Source of the DNA: Coenobita brevimanus
Taxonomy: Eukaryota > Arthropoda > Malacostraca > Decapoda > Coenobitidae
Assembly (NCBI GenBank): GCA_032717465.1
Contig: JAVRFU010000158.1
Coordinates: forward strand, 1 to 64,000
DNA length: 64,000 nucleotides
Direction of reading: 5' to 3'
A program made the position numbers and the translations under genes. Positions 1 to 12,785 of this stretch are shown one piece after another. The notes beneath the pieces are model-generated. The model did no database searches, was not told the DNA's origin, and worked only from the letters and a program-made list of their open reading frames with translations. Numbering within the stretch: the stretch's first letter is position 1; the number at the start of each line of letters is the position of its first letter.

Positions 1-133
1 TGGTCAGTCAACATCAGTGAGTGTCTAGAGCTGAAATATGGTTTGATATTACTAGTCGTAACATCTAACAGTGTGTGTGGCTAATTTGTGTGTGTTTTGT
101 TTTCTATTTTTACACCAGTCATGATAAGTCATT

Positions 134-351
134 ATGTCACGCTCAAGACCACGGGCGTTGACTGACCAGCAGTTGGAGGATATGGTCAATAGTACCATTT
201 CCCTTAGGAAATTATAATGGAACCCCTAGATAGCCACGATATTGACACGGATGGTGAAGAACCGGAGACTGTGATACAATGTACTGAAGATGTGGGAGAT
301 ACAAGTACGTCTGACTCGTGTTATAGTGACGCCACAAAAGGCACCTCCTAA
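134..351 (+). pseudogene. Possible piggyBac-like N-terminal fragment (repeat unit, copy 1)
   Basis: From the ATG at 134 the frame reads MSRSRPRALTDQQLEDMV, is broken near 200, and resumes in another frame as an acidic stretch (MEPLDSHDIDTDGEEPE) that ends at a stop at 349-351. A short basic start followed by an acidic segment is seen at the N-termini of piggyBac-type transposases, but no catalytic part is present. Equivalent stretches lie at about 3383-3600 and 6617-6832. This is only a suggestion: the similarity is compositional and the segment could be any decayed coding exon. Confidence 0.22.
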
Positions 352-406
352 TGTTAGTGTGATACCACAAGAGGCAGTGCCAGTCCCCTCAATGTCCGTG
401 AGTGGC

Positions 407-2617
407 TCAGCAGTGCCAGGCTGTGGGTGTGGTAGCCGTGCAGCGTGTGAGTATTTTTAGGGCCTTGTTCTGTATGGTCTGTAGAGTGTTGTAGTGTGTT
501 TTGGTGAGGTTAGAAGCCCAGGCAGGGCTTGCATAATTCATCACTGTACGTATGTATTGTTTGTATACTGTGGTGATGGTTTCTTTGTTGTGTCCGAATG
601 TTGTATGGGCAAGTGACCTCGAGGCATTGAGTCTTAGTGTTATTTTAATGTTTGTGATGTGTTGTTTAAATGACATTGATGTACTGTATGTTAAGCCGGG
701 TACACACACGCGAACAGAACACCGTATCGTAACAAGGCCGTGTTGGGCGACGAATATACGGGTAACAAGGAGTGGAAATGATGAGTCTGTAACCGAACCT
801 CGTCGCGTCGCGAACTGTCATGCGTCCCACCTCAAACAGTCGGAGTCAGTCCGTGTTTGGAGGTTGTTCCCACAATGGCAAGTTTACCTGTCGCAGCTGC
901 CGCGTATATTTATATACATTATCATACAGCGAAGAGAAAGGAAAGAAAATGGGGGCAGTCACAGTGGTACATTACTCTAAAAACCTGTGTTATATATTTT
1001 TGTTTAGGGACCAGCCTCATACTGATTACTGAGCAGACTCGGCGTAGCGGCTGTACCCAGTTGATAGGTGTCGGACACACGTCCCGTCCACACATTGCGT
1101 AACCTCACCCTGTAACATCCTTTGATGCGACGCGCAAAAACCGATAATTGGTGGATCGGCAGCGAAGCTCAACGCATAACATATATGTTCGCTGTTGTTA
1201 CCAGTGACGTTACGAGGTCCCGTCCACATAGGCGTTTTTGTTACACGACGGGGTTACGTTACGATGTTCTGTTCGCGTGTGTGTACCCGCTTTACACCAA
1301 GGATTTTGTGTGTGTGTGTGTGGTAGGGGAGTGTTGTTTATGGTGAGGTGTGGCATGTGACTGTTCTGTTGTCCAGTTTGTGAGAAGTCACTGTAGATTT
1401 GGCTGGGGCTAGTTTGAGCCTGTTTGTGGTGAACCATTCGTGTAGTGTGTTGAGGTAAGGTTGAATGATGTGTGCAGCTGTGTTTGCGTTTTGGTGCGTA
1501 TTGTTATATCATCTGCATAGCAAGCTATGTGTATCTGTGGTGCGTGGGGTGTGGGTACGTCGTGTATGTATAGCTTAAAGAGTGTACGGGTCAGAAGACT
1601 GACCGGCAAATGTTACGTGTGCACATCTGCCTGCTAAGTAGTTTGCCAGCCATCGTTTTCTTATTGTGCATGTTTGAGTATTTTGTTTGTGAGGCTGTGG
1701 CGGGGGATGGCATCAAAAGCTTTGCTAATGTCTAGTGTGATTAGGATTGTTCTGTGTGGTGGCCTAGCTGAATTCATGCCATCGAAAACTCTCTGTGTAA
1801 GGTCTGTAAGAAGGGTGTTTGTGGAGTGTAGTGGCCTAAAGCCATGATGTGACTGGGCTAATGGAATGTGAGGTGTGACTTGTTGTACTATCAGTCGTTC
1901 AGTGACTTAAGAAGGGGTGCAGAGGAGTGTGATGGGGCGATGTGACGAGGGTAACGTAGGGTCTTTGTTGGGTTTAGGGTTAGTGATGATATTGCCATGC
2001 TTCAAGATGTTGGGTATTATGTTGTGAGTAGCTGTTGTTTGATATGTTGGCGAGTGCTTGTATGCCTTGTGGTCATAGGTGTTTAAGGTGAATGTTGCTT
2101 ATGTTGTCTGGTCCACCGGCAGATGAGTGCTTGAGGTTGTTAATGACGTGCTTCGTCTGGTTATAAGTGAAAGGTGCGTAGTCTGAGTTTGTGGGGAACT
2201 GTCGCTTACGTCGGATGATACGCCGGTCTTTGGGATGGTGGTTTAGATGGCTGACTTGTGAAAAGTGATTGATGACAGTGCTTGTTGTTTGAGGGTATGG
2301 TGTCTCTTTGTTGTGATGACAGCGTGTGATTGTGTGGTGTTGCTGTTGGAAAGTGTGATGCTGTTTAGTGTTTCGTAGACTTTGCTGATGTTTGTTTTCC
2401 GGTCAAGTGTTTGGAGGTAATTTTTCCAGTTTTGTGCTTGCTGTTCTGATATTTTATTGTTTATTTGAGTGTTGAGGTCTTGCATTTGTATTTGTTGTAC
2501 GGTGTCTTGTGTATGGAGTGTTGGGGAGTGTCGTAGTGTGTCCCGTTGTTGGATGAGGCCTTGAATTTCTGATGTGAAGTACACATGTATCCATGGCATG
2601 TGCACATAATGATCCAT
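407..2617 (-). mobile_element. Jockey/CR1-like LINE fragment, copy 1 (split by MITE)
   Basis: Reading the minus strand from 2617 downward gives the linker before the reverse transcriptase (IHVYFTSEIQGLIQQRDTLR), an early RT motif (SSAGGPDNISNIHLKHL, about 2150-2100), the catalytic YADD box (HIACYADDITI, about 1530) and the C-terminal region (KQYIRTVMNYASPAWASN through a stop at 407). These are RT and post-RT motifs of the Jockey/CR1 group of non-LTR retrotransposons. Several frameshifts are present, no endonuclease is visible, and a MITE at 694-1291 interrupts the C-terminal part. It is a dead fragment carried inside the tandem unit. Confidence 0.8.
694..1291. mobile_element. Harbinger-type MITE, copy 1
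   Basis: The ends are inverted repeats built on GGGTACACACACGCGAACAG, extending about 35 bp with a few mismatches. Both sides carry TTA (691-693 and 1292-1294), which is TAA on the other strand, the usual 3-bp target duplication of PIF/Harbinger elements. Removing the element with one TAA restores an open LINE frame (LGVTYSTSMSFKQH), which confirms the boundaries. At 598 bp with no transposase it is non-autonomous. Small open frames inside it are not genes. Confidence 0.85.
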
Positions 2618-2960
2618 TAACTCTGTCTATATGTATGTATAGGTATATAGTGTTATGTGCACATGACCCAACAACTCTGGTTATTTATGTACCGTATGTA
2701 TAATTGTATGCCATGTGCACATACCAATCCATCAACATTGGTTACACATGTATGTATGTGTCATGTGCATACGATCCATTAATTTTAGTAATGAATGTAT
2801 GTCATGTGTACACAATGATCCCTTACCTTTGGTTATGTCTGTATGTATGTGTCATGTGCACATCATCCCTTACCTTGGGTTACGTATATATGTATGTATG
2901 CAAAAATGTATGCATGTATGTAATCATGTATCTATGAATGTATGTGTGTTGTCATATGCA
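2590..2960. repeat. TATG-rich minisatellite block in the tandem unit
   Basis: Repeats of roughly 60-75 bp combine CATGTGCACATAATGATCC, a variable TTACCTTTGGTTACGT part and runs of TATG. The same block recurs at about 5840-6205 and, as a longer array, at 9630-10350. Open frames through it read as Cys/Tyr/Met/Val-rich peptides that only reflect the tetranucleotide and are not coding. Confidence 0.8.
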
Positions 2961-3656
2961 CATAACGATCGAATGACAAGTACTCTGGATCCAATTGATA
3001 CCACAGTGATTCGGGGCTTTGAACTTCCGCCAATAACACGTTAATTGAAGCATTCATAGCGACACTGCCTGGCATGCAGGACCAGCAGTCGTTGATCAGA
3101 TGCGAGGGAGTACACGTGATCCCCACATCCTCCGTAAATTTACGTCGTGGCAAGTAGCAGTGGTACCATTTGGAAACAGGGTTACCGATAGTGAAGGAGA
3201 CCTTGTCTGTCACAAATATTTTGACAGTCATTACCTACGCTTGTGCGCTAATCTACTGAACATCAGTGAGTGTCTAGAGCTGAAATATGGTTTGATATTA
3301 CTAGTCGTAACATCTAACAGTGTGTGTGGCTAATTTGCGTGTGTTTTGTTTTCTATTTTTACACCAGTCACGATAAGTCATTATGTCACGCTCAAGACCA
3401 CGGCCGTTGACTGACCAGCAGTTGGAGGATATGGTCAATAGTACCATTTTCCCTTAGGAAATTATAATGGAACCCCTAGATAGCCACGATATTGACACGG
3501 ATGGTGAAGAACCGGAGACTGTGATACAATGTACTGAAAATGTGGGAGATACAGGTATATCTGACTCGTGTTATAGTGACGCCACAAAAGGCACCTCCTA
3601 ATGTTAGTGTGATACCACAAGAGGCGGTGCCAGTCCCCTCAATGTCCGTGAGTGGC

Positions 3657-5871
3657 TCAGCAGTGCCAGGCTGTGGGTGTGGTAGCTGTGCAGCGTGTGA
3701 GTATTTTTAGGGCCTTGTTCTGTATGGTCTGTAGAGTGTTGTAGTGTGTTTTGGTGAGGTTAGAAGCCCAGGCAGGGCTTGCATAATTCATCACTGTACG
3801 TATGTATTGTTTGTATACTGTGGTGATGGTTTCTTTGTTGTGTCCGAATGTTGTATGGGCAAGTGACCTCCAGGCACTGAGTCTTGGTGTTACTTTAATG
3901 TTTGTGATGTGTTGTTTAAATGACACTGATGTACTGTATGTTAAGCCGGGTACACACACGCGAACAGAACACCGTATCGTAACAAGGCCGTGTTGGGCAA
4001 CGAAGATAGGGGTAACAAGGTGTGGAAATGATGAGTTCGTAACCGAACCTCGTCGCGTCATTAGCTGTCATGCGTCCCACCTCTAACAGTGGGAGTCAGT
4101 CCGTGTTGGAGGTTGTTCTCACAATGGCAAGTTTACCTGTCGCAGCTGCCGCGTATATTTATATACATTATCATACAGTGAAGAGGAGAAAGGAAAGAAA
4201 ATGGGGGCAGTCACAGTGGTACATTACTCTAAAAACCTGTGTTATATATTTTTGTTTAGGGACCAGCCTCATACTGATTACTGAGCAGACTCGGCGTAGC
4301 GGCTGTACCCAGTTGATAGGTGTCGGACACACGTCCCGTCCACACATTGCGTAACCTCACCCTGTAACATCGTTTGATGCGACGCGCAAAAACCGACAAT
4401 TGGTGGATCGGCAGCGAAGCTCAACGCATAACATATATGTTCGCTCGGGTGTCACCAGTGACGTTACGAGGTCCCGTTCACACAGGCGTTTTTGTTACAC
4501 GACGGGGTTACGTTACGATGTTCTGTTCGCGTGTGTGTACCCGCTTTACACCAAGGATTTTGTGTGTGTGTGTGTGGTAGGGGAGTGTTGTTTATGGTGA
4601 GGTGTGGCATGTGAATGTTATGCTGTCCAGTTTGAGAGAAGCGTCACTGTAGATTTGGCTGGGGCTAGTTTGAGCCTGTTTGTGGTGAACCATTCGTGTA
4701 GTGTGTTGAGGTAAGGTTGAATGATGTGTGCAGCTGTGTTTGCGTTTTGGTGCGTATTGTTATATCATCTGCATAGCAAGCTATGTGTATCTGTGGTGCG
4801 TGGGGTGTGGGTACGTCGTGTATGTATAGCTTAAAGAGTGTACGGGTCAGAAGACTGACCGGCAAATGTTACGTGTGCACATCTGCCTGCTAAGTAGTTT
4901 GCCAGCCATCGTTTTCTTATTGTGCATGTTTGAGTATTTTGTTTGTGAGGCTGTGGCGGGGGATGGCATCAAAAGCTTTGCTAATGTCTAGTGTGATTAG
5001 GATTGTTCTGTGTGGTGGCCTAGCTGAATTCATGCCATCGAAAACTCTCTGTGTAAGGTCTGTAAGAAGGGTGTTTGTGGAGTGTAGTGGCCTAAAGCCA
5101 TGATGTGACTGGGCTAGGGAAATGTGAGGTGTGACTAGTTGTAGTGTCAGTCGTTCAGTGACTTAAGAAGGGGTGCAGAGGAGTGTGATGGGGCGATGTG
5201 ACGAGGGTAACGTAGGGTCTTTGTTGGGTTTAGGGTTAGTGATGATATTGCCATGCTTCAAGATGTTGGGTATTATGTTGTATGAGTAGCTGTTGTTTGA
5301 TATGTTGGTGAGTGCTTGTATGCCTTGTGGTCATAGGTGTTTAAGGTGAATGTTGCTTATGTTGTCTGGTCCACCGGCAGATGAGTGCTTGAGGTTGTTA
5401 ATGACGTGCTTCGTCTGGTTATAAGTGAAAGGTGCGTAGTCTGAGTTTGTGGGGAACTGTCGCTTACGTCGGATGATACGCCGGTCTTTGGAATGGTGGT
5501 TTAGATGGCTGACTTGTGAAAAGTGATTGATGACAGTGCTTGTTCTTTGAGGGTATGGTGTCTCTTTGTTGTGATGACAGCGTGTGATTGTGTGGTGTTG
5601 CTGTTGGAAAGTGTGATGCTGTTTAGTGTTTCGTCGACTTTGCTGATGTTTTGCGGTCAAGTGTTTGGAGGTAATTTTTCCAGTTTTGTGCTTGCTGTTC
5701 TGATATTTTATTGTTTATTTGAGTGTTGAGGTCTTGCATTTGTATTTGTTGTACGGTGTCTTGTGTATGGAGTGTTGGGGAGTGTCGTAGTGTGTCCCGT
5801 TGTTTGATGAGGCCTTGAATTTCTGGTGTGAAGTACACATGTATCCATGGCATGTGCACATAATGATCCAT
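3657..5871 (-). mobile_element. Jockey/CR1-like LINE fragment, copy 2 (split by MITE)
   Basis: This is the second tandem copy of the LINE fragment. The minus strand shows the pre-RT linker (5871-5623), the RT motif SSAGGPDNISNIHLKHL (5385-5331), the YADD box (about 4780) and the C-terminal segment (to 3657), separated by the MITE at 3944-4545. Frameshifts are at other places than in copy 1, so the copies have drifted since duplication. Confidence 0.8.
3944..4545. mobile_element. Harbinger-type MITE, copy 2
   Basis: This is the same element as at 694-1291, 602 bp long, with TTA direct repeats at 3941-3943 and 4546-4548 and the same inverted ends. It sits at the homologous LINE position and was therefore copied with the tandem unit rather than inserted separately. 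Confidence 0.85.
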
Positions 5872-6889
5872 TAACTCTACGTCTGTATGTATGTATATAG
5901 TGTTACGTGCACATGATCCAATAACTCTGGTTATTTATGTACCGTATGTATAATTGTATGCCATGTGCACATACCAATCCATCAACATTGGTTACACATG
6001 TATGTATGTGTCATGTGCATACGATCCATTAATTTTAGTAATGTATGTATGTCATGTGTACACAATGATCCCTTACCTTTGGTTATGTCTGTATGTATGT
6101 GTCATGTGCACATCATCCCTTACCTTGGGTTACGTATATATGTATGTATGCAAGAATGTATGCATGTACGTAATCATGTATCTATGAATGTATGTGTGTT
6201 GTCATATGCACATAACGATCGAATGACAAGTACTCTGGATCCAATTGATACCACAGTGATTCGGGGCTTTGAACTTCCGCCAATAACACGACAATTGAAG
6301 CATTCATAGCAACAATGGCATGCAGGACCAGCAGTCCTGGATCAGATGCGAGGGAGTACACGTGATCCCCACATCCTCCGTAAATTTACGTCGTGGCAAG
6401 TAGCAGTGGTACCCTTACCGATAGTGAAGGAGACCTTGTCTGTCACAAATATTTTGACAGTCATTACCTACGCTTGTGCGCTAATCTAGTGAACATCAGT
6501 GAGTGTCTAGAGCTGAAATATGGTTTGATATTACTAGTCGTAACATCTAACAGTGTGTGTGGCTAATTTGCGTGTGTTTTGTTTTCTATTTTTACACCAG
6601 TCACGATAAGTCATTATGTCACGCTCAAGACCACGGCCGTTGACTGACCAGCAGTTGGAGGATATGGTCAATAGTACCATTTTCCCTTAGGAAATTATAA
6701 TGGAACCCCTAGATAGCCACGATATTGACACGGATGGTGAAGAACCGGAGACTGTGATACAATGTACTGAAAATGTGGGAGATACAAGTACGTCTGACTC
6801 GTGTTATAGTGACGCCGCAAAAGGCACCTCCTAATGTTAGTGTGATACCACAAGAGGCGGTGCCAGTCCCCTCAATGTCCGTGAGTGGC

Positions 6890-8800
6890 TCAGCAGTGCC
6901 AGGCTGTGGGTGTGGTAGCTGTAGAGCGTGTGAGTATTTTTAGGGCCTTGTTCTGTATGGTCTGTAGAGTGTTGTAGTGTGTTTTGGTGAGGTTAGAAGC
7001 CCAGGCAGGGCTTGCATAATTCATCACTGTACGTATGTATTGTTTGTATACTGTGGTGATGGTTTCTTTGTTGTGTCCGAATGTTGTATGGGCAAGTGAC
7101 CTCCAGGCACTGAGTCTTGGTGTTACTTTAATGTTTGTGATGTGTTGTTTAAATGACACTGATGTACTGTATGTTAAGCCGGGTACACACACGCGAACAG
7201 AACACCGTATCGTAACAAGGCCGTGTTGGGCAACGAAGATAGGGGTAACAAGGTGTGGAAATGATGAGTTCGTAACCGAACCTCGTCGCGTCATTAGCTG
7301 TCATGCGTCCCACCTCTAACAGTGGGAGTCAGTCCGTGTTGGAGGTTGTTCTCACAATGGCAAGTTTACCTGTCGCAGCTGCCGCGTATATTTATATACA
7401 TTATCATACAGTGAAGAGGAGAAAGGAAAGAAAATGGGGGCAGTCACAGTGGTACATTACTCTAAAAACCTGTGTTATATATTTTTGTTTAGGGACCAGC
7501 CTCATACTGATTACTGAGCAGACTCGGCGTAGCGGCTGTACCCAGTTGATAGGTGTCGGACACACGTCCCGTCCACACATTGCGTAACCTCACCCTGTAA
7601 CATCGTTTGATGCGACGCGCAAAAACCGACAATTGGTGGATCGGTAGCGAAGCTCAACGCATAACATATATGTTCGCTCGGTTGTTACCAGTGACGTTAC
7701 GAGGTCCCGTCCACATAGGCGTTTTTGTTACACGACGGGGTTAAGTTACGATGTTCTGTTCGCGTGTGTACCCGGCTTTACACCAAGGATTTTGTGTGTG
7801 TGTGGTAGGGGAGTGTTGTTTGTGGTGAGGTGTGGGATGTGAATGTTCTGCTGTCCAGTTTGTGAGAAGAGTCACTGTAGATTTGGCTGGGGCTAGTTTG
7901 AGCCTGTTTGTGGTGAACCATTCGTGCAGTGTTGAGGTAAGGTTGAATGATGTGTGCAGCTGTGTTTGCGTTTTGGTGCGTACGTGTTATATCATCTGCA
8001 TAGCAAGCTATGTGTATCTGTGGTGTGTAGGGTGCGGGTACGTCGTGTATGTATAGGTTAAAGAGTGTACGGGTCAGAAGACTGACCGGCAAATGTTACG
8101 TGTGCACATCTGCCTGCTAAGTAGTTTGCCAGCCATCGTTTTCTTATTGTGCATGTTTGAGTATTTTGTTTGTGAGGTTGTGGCGGGGGATGGCATCAAA
8201 AGCTCTGCTAATGTCTAGTGTGATTAGGATTGTTCTGTGTGGTGGCCTAGCTGAATTCATGCCATCGAAAACTCTCTGTGTAAGGTCTGTAAGAAGGGTG
8301 TTTGTGGAGTGTAGTGGCCTAAAGCCATGATGTGACTGGGCTAGGGGAATGTAAGGTGTGACTTGTTGTACTATCAGTCGTTCAGTGACTTAAGAAGGGG
8401 TGCAGAGGAGTGTGATGGGGCGATGTGACGAGGGTAACGTGGAGTCTTTGCTGGGTTTAGGGTTAGTGATGATATTGCCATGCTTCAAGATGTTGGGTAT
8501 TATGTTGTGTGAGTAGCTGTTGTTTGATATGTTGGCGAGTGCTTGTATGCCTTGTGGTCATAGGTGTTTAAGGTGAATGTTGCTTATGTTGTCTGGTCCA
8601 CCGGCAGATGAGTGCTTGAGGTTGTTAATGACGTGCTTCGTCTGGTTATAAGTGAAAGGTGCGTAGTCTGAGTTTGTGGGGAACTGTCGCTTACGTCGGA
8701 TGATACGCCGGTCTTTGGGATGGTGGTTTAGATGGCTGACTTGTGAAAAGTGATTGATGACAGTGCTTGTTGTTTGAGGGTATGGTGTCTCTTTGTTGTG
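6890..8800 (-). mobile_element. Jockey/CR1-like LINE fragment, copy 3 (5' part deleted)
   Basis: The third tandem copy keeps the C-terminal part (6890-7176), the YADD box (about 8000-7990) and the first RT motif (about 8620-8570). The pre-RT linker is missing because of the deletion at 8800/8801. The MITE at 7177-7777 interrupts it at the same place as in the other copies. Confidence 0.78.
7177..7777. mobile_element. Harbinger-type MITE, copy 3
   Basis: The element is 601 bp, with TTA repeats at 7174-7176 and 7778-7780 and the same inverted ends as copies 1 and 2. The right end differs by a few bases from the others. Confidence 0.84.
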
Positions 8801-8862
8801 GTTACGTATATATGTATGTATGCAAGAATGTATGCATGTATGTAATCATGTATCTATGAATG

Positions 8863-9625
8863 TGTATGTAGTTTTACCGATAAGAAAATAGAAAAATATA
8901 CATATATATATTATGTACACTCGCTGCAGAGTGTATCGGTGCACTGTGGGTCCGATGTCATCGGGAATGATTCGACCATGTGGCAGTGATAGCCCGTTAA
9001 GACCTGTATATATTATAACATTTACGGCCATTGCCTACTCATTATGAAGGACATAAGAGGTATCTGATATAGCAGTCATCTATCGTCAGAGATCCCTGCG
9101 TGTGAGAGGACAGAACCGTAATTTCCAGTTTCCTTTGTTCAGTGTGTCGTAATATTTAACCCATATTCTGCACCGATACTCTCAGGAGCGAGTGTACATG
9201 TTGTAATGACACAATACACATGTATCAATAAATTCACATACAAAATGCATTACAGTACATAACATATATATGTATCATTAGCATAAACCTGAAAACGCAC
9301 GTACAATAAATGCCAACTATCATTCACTCAGGGTAGATGGCTGCGTTCGCTGGACAGCCATGTTGACATTCCATGATTGTTCAACAAGGGTTAATTGGGG
9401 CCTTGTTGCCCCTAATTCATAATGCAATACAAATGACTCTAATTCCACTAATCTGTTATAGTTCCTGTTTAGAATTTAGTCCAAAATAGTACTAATGGCA
9501 CCATTTCTTTACTAGTTTTGGGTAAATATATCAAGGATGTCTTATATTTACATTTCCATATGGTTTAATTTGTACTGATAAAATGTAGTCTTGTATTTTT
9601 GGTATAATTTTCTTCCCTAGGGTTA
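8863..9625. other. No gene recognised
   Basis: This is ordinary AT-rich sequence after the end of the tandem array. I see no long open frame with family motifs, no RNA gene and no clear repeat apart from a short AT-rich run at about 8885-8915. Confidence 0.5.
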
Positions 9626-9629
9626 ACTC

Positions 9630-10350
9630 TGGTTAGCCTATGTATGTATGTATGTCATGTGCACATGATCCATTACCTATGGTTACGTGTATACCTATGT
9701 ATGCATGTACGTAGTCATGTGCACATAATCCATTCCCATTATGTATGTATCTATCTATGTCATGTGCACATAATGATCCATTGACTTCGGTTGTCTGTAT
9801 ATATGCATGTACGTATTTATATGTAGTCATGTGCATATGATCCAATAACTTTATGTATGTATGTACGAACCGCACATAATGATCCACTGACTGGTTACGT
9901 CTGTATGTATGTACGTATCTAAGTAGTGTATAACGATCAATTACCCCTGGTTAGGTATGTATGTACGTATGCAGTGTCATGTGCACATAATCCATTACTT
10001 TGGGTTACTTATGTCATGTGCATATGACCTTTGGTTACGTACATATGTATGTAAATATGTATGTAGTCATATACACTTAGTGATCCATTACCTTTGGCCA
10101 CGTATGAATGTATGTATGTATGCAGTGTCATGTGCACATAATCCATTACTTTGGGTTACTTATGTCATGTGCGTATGACCTTTGGTTACGTATATATGTA
10201 TGTAAATATGTTAATGTGTGTAGTCATGTACACTTAGTGATCCATTACCTTTGGCCACGTATGTATGTAGGTAGTCATTGTACATAACGATCCATTACCT
10301 TTGGTTACGAAGGAATGTATACTGTATATGTATGTAGTGTCATGTGCACA
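9630..10350. repeat. TATG/CATGTGCACATAA minisatellite, forward orientation
   Basis: About ten irregular units of 60-80 bp carry GTCATGTGCACATAA, ATCCATTACCTTTGG and GGTTACGTATATATGTATG in varying order. It is the same family as the block inside the 3.24 kb unit. The reverse-complement form appears at 12786-13210. Confidence 0.82.
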
Positions 10351-10796
10351 TAAGCCATTAAGCTGATAAGGGCGATAACCTTATAACCTTATATTTGTCA
10401 CTTTAGATAAGTACAAGCAATATGCGCAAATTAGACATCAGGAATGACTAATGAACTCAGTAATAGCTCACTGTGGCACGACGATAACAAGCCACTCCAT
10501 TGGCCAGTTCTTGACGCCCATTACACACATAATTAACCATAAAAAGTTATTTAAATGAAGCATGACAACAAATATTTCATTATTTCATAACACTGTATAG
10601 TTTTTAAGAATTACTACATTCAGACGAGAGTAAGCCAGCCTGAGTCAGACACGTAATGAGCTATGTTCCGAAACGGTAGCACGCTGGACCCCTGAGTGCA
10701 GAGCCACGACGCTACTCAGTTGTCAGTGAGATGTGCACCACAGCACGACGAGGTGATGGAGCGGGTGGCCTCCAGTCATCTGTCCCCAGTTGTACG
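10351..10796. other. No gene recognised
   Basis: I see no coding exon, RNA gene or clear repeat in this AT-rich interval between two minisatellites. Confidence 0.45.
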
Positions 10797-10853
10797 TTGT
10801 CGTTGTTTAAAGGCTCCAACATGCTTGCATGTGTCGGCCTTGGTGACAAACAT
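10797..10853 (-). mobile_element. LINE-B 3'-end remnant
   Basis: The reverse complement reads GACCAAGGCCGACACATGCA followed by AGCATGTTGGAGCCTTTAAA, almost identical to the 3' end of the large LINE-B copy at about 48068-48106. Only about 57 bp remain. Confidence 0.7.
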
Positions 10854-10859
10854 ACATAC

Positions 10860-12785
10860 ATACATAACCAGTTAACTGAACATTATGCACACGTGACACT
10901 ACATACATACATATACATACATGCACATACATGCATACGTAACCACACTACATACATACATATACATACATGCATACGTAACCACACTACATACATACAT
11001 ATACATACATGCATACGTAACCACACTACATACATACATACATATACATACATGCATACGTAACCACACTACATACATACATATACATACATGCATACGT
11101 AACCACACTACATACATACATATACATACATGCATACGTAACCACACTACATACATACATATACATACATGCATACGTAACCACACTACATACATACATA
11201 CGTAACCACACTACATACATACATATACATACATACATACGTAACCACATTACATACATACATATACATACGTAACCACACTACATACATACATGCATAC
11301 GTAACCACACTACATACCTACATATACATACATGCATACGTAACCACACTACATAACTACATATACATACATGCATACGTAACCACACTACATACCTACA
11401 TATACATACGTAACCACACTACATACCTACATATACATACGTAACCACACTACATACCTACATATACATACGTAACCACACTACATACCTACATATACAT
11501 ACGTAACCACACTACATACCTACATATACATACGTAACCACACTACATACCTACATATACATACGTAACCACACTACATACCTACATATACATACGTAAC
11601 CACACTACATACCTACAGTACATATACATACGTAACCACACTACATACCTACATATACATACGTAACCACACTACATACCTACATATACATACGTAAACA
11701 ACAGAAACTACATATACATACGTAACCACACTACATACCTACAGTACATATACATACTTAACCAAACTACATACCTACAGTACATATACATACGTAACCA
11801 CACTACATACCTACAGTACATATACATACGTAACCACACTACATACCTACATATACATACGTAACCACACTACATACCTACATATACATACGTAACCACA
11901 CTACATACCTACATATACATACGTAACCACACTACATACCTACATATACATACGTAACCACACTACATACCTACATATACATACGTAACCACACTACATA
12001 CCTACATATACATACGTAACCACACTACATACCTACATATACATACGTAACCACACTACATACCTACATATACATACGTAACCACACTACATACCTACAC
12101 ATACGTAACCACACTACTTACCTACATATACATACGTAACCACACTACATACCTACATATACATACGTAACCACACTACATACCTACATATACATACGTA
12201 ACCACACTACATACCTACATATACATACGTAACCACACTACATACATACATATACATACATGCATACCTATACATACGTACATACCTACATATACACTAC
12301 ATACCTACATATACATACGTAACCACACTACATACCTACATATACATACGTAACCACACTACATACCTACATATACATACGTAACCACACTACATACCTA
12401 CATATACATACATGCATACGTAACCACACTACATACCTACATATACATACATACATATATACATACATGCATACGTAACCACACTACATACATACATATA
12501 CATACATGCATACGTAACCACACTACATACATATACATACATGCATACGTAACCACACTACATACATACATATACATACATGCATACGTAACCACACTAC
12601 ATACATACATATACATACATGCATACGTAACCACACTACATACATACATATACATACATGCATACGTAACCACACTACATACATACATATACATACATGC
12701 ATACGTAACCACACTACATACATACATATACATACATGCATACGTAACCACACTACATACATACATATACATACATGCATACGTA
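10860..12785. repeat. Minisatellite of 31-bp and 39-bp units (~50 copies)
   Basis: Two related units alternate in blocks. The 39-bp form contains ATACATGCATACGTAACCAC and dominates both flanks (about 10880-11380 and 12400-12785). The 31-bp form lacks the ATGCATAC part, starts CCTACATATACATACGTAAC and fills the centre (about 11390-12230). There are no unique spacers between repeats. Long frames such as repeated CMYVCSVVTYA are artefacts of the unit. Confidence 0.95.

Larger units (their letters stand above)
1..8862. repeat. Tandem array of a ~3.24 kb composite unit (three copies)
   Basis: The sequence beginning at 12 returns at 3261 and 6494, giving periods of 3249 and 3233 bp. The three copies are nearly identical over their whole length. 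Each unit holds, in order, a possible piggyBac-like fragment, a minus-strand LINE fragment split by a MITE, a TATG-rich minisatellite block and about 300 bp of unassigned sequence. Copy 3 lacks the part equivalent to 2316-2878 of copy 1 (junction at 8800/8801) and homology ends at about 8863. The array probably continues to the left of the window. Because the MITE sits at the same place in every copy, amplification followed its insertion. Confidence 0.93.

Noticed and set aside
552..1346. Open frames inside and around the MITEs
   Set aside because: They cross element borders and TIRs, and differ between the tandem copies.
10860..12785. Regular 31-bp repeats that could be mistaken for a CRISPR array
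   Set aside because: The repeats are head to tail without unique spacers, vary in length, lie in eukaryotic TE-rich DNA and have no cas genes nearby.
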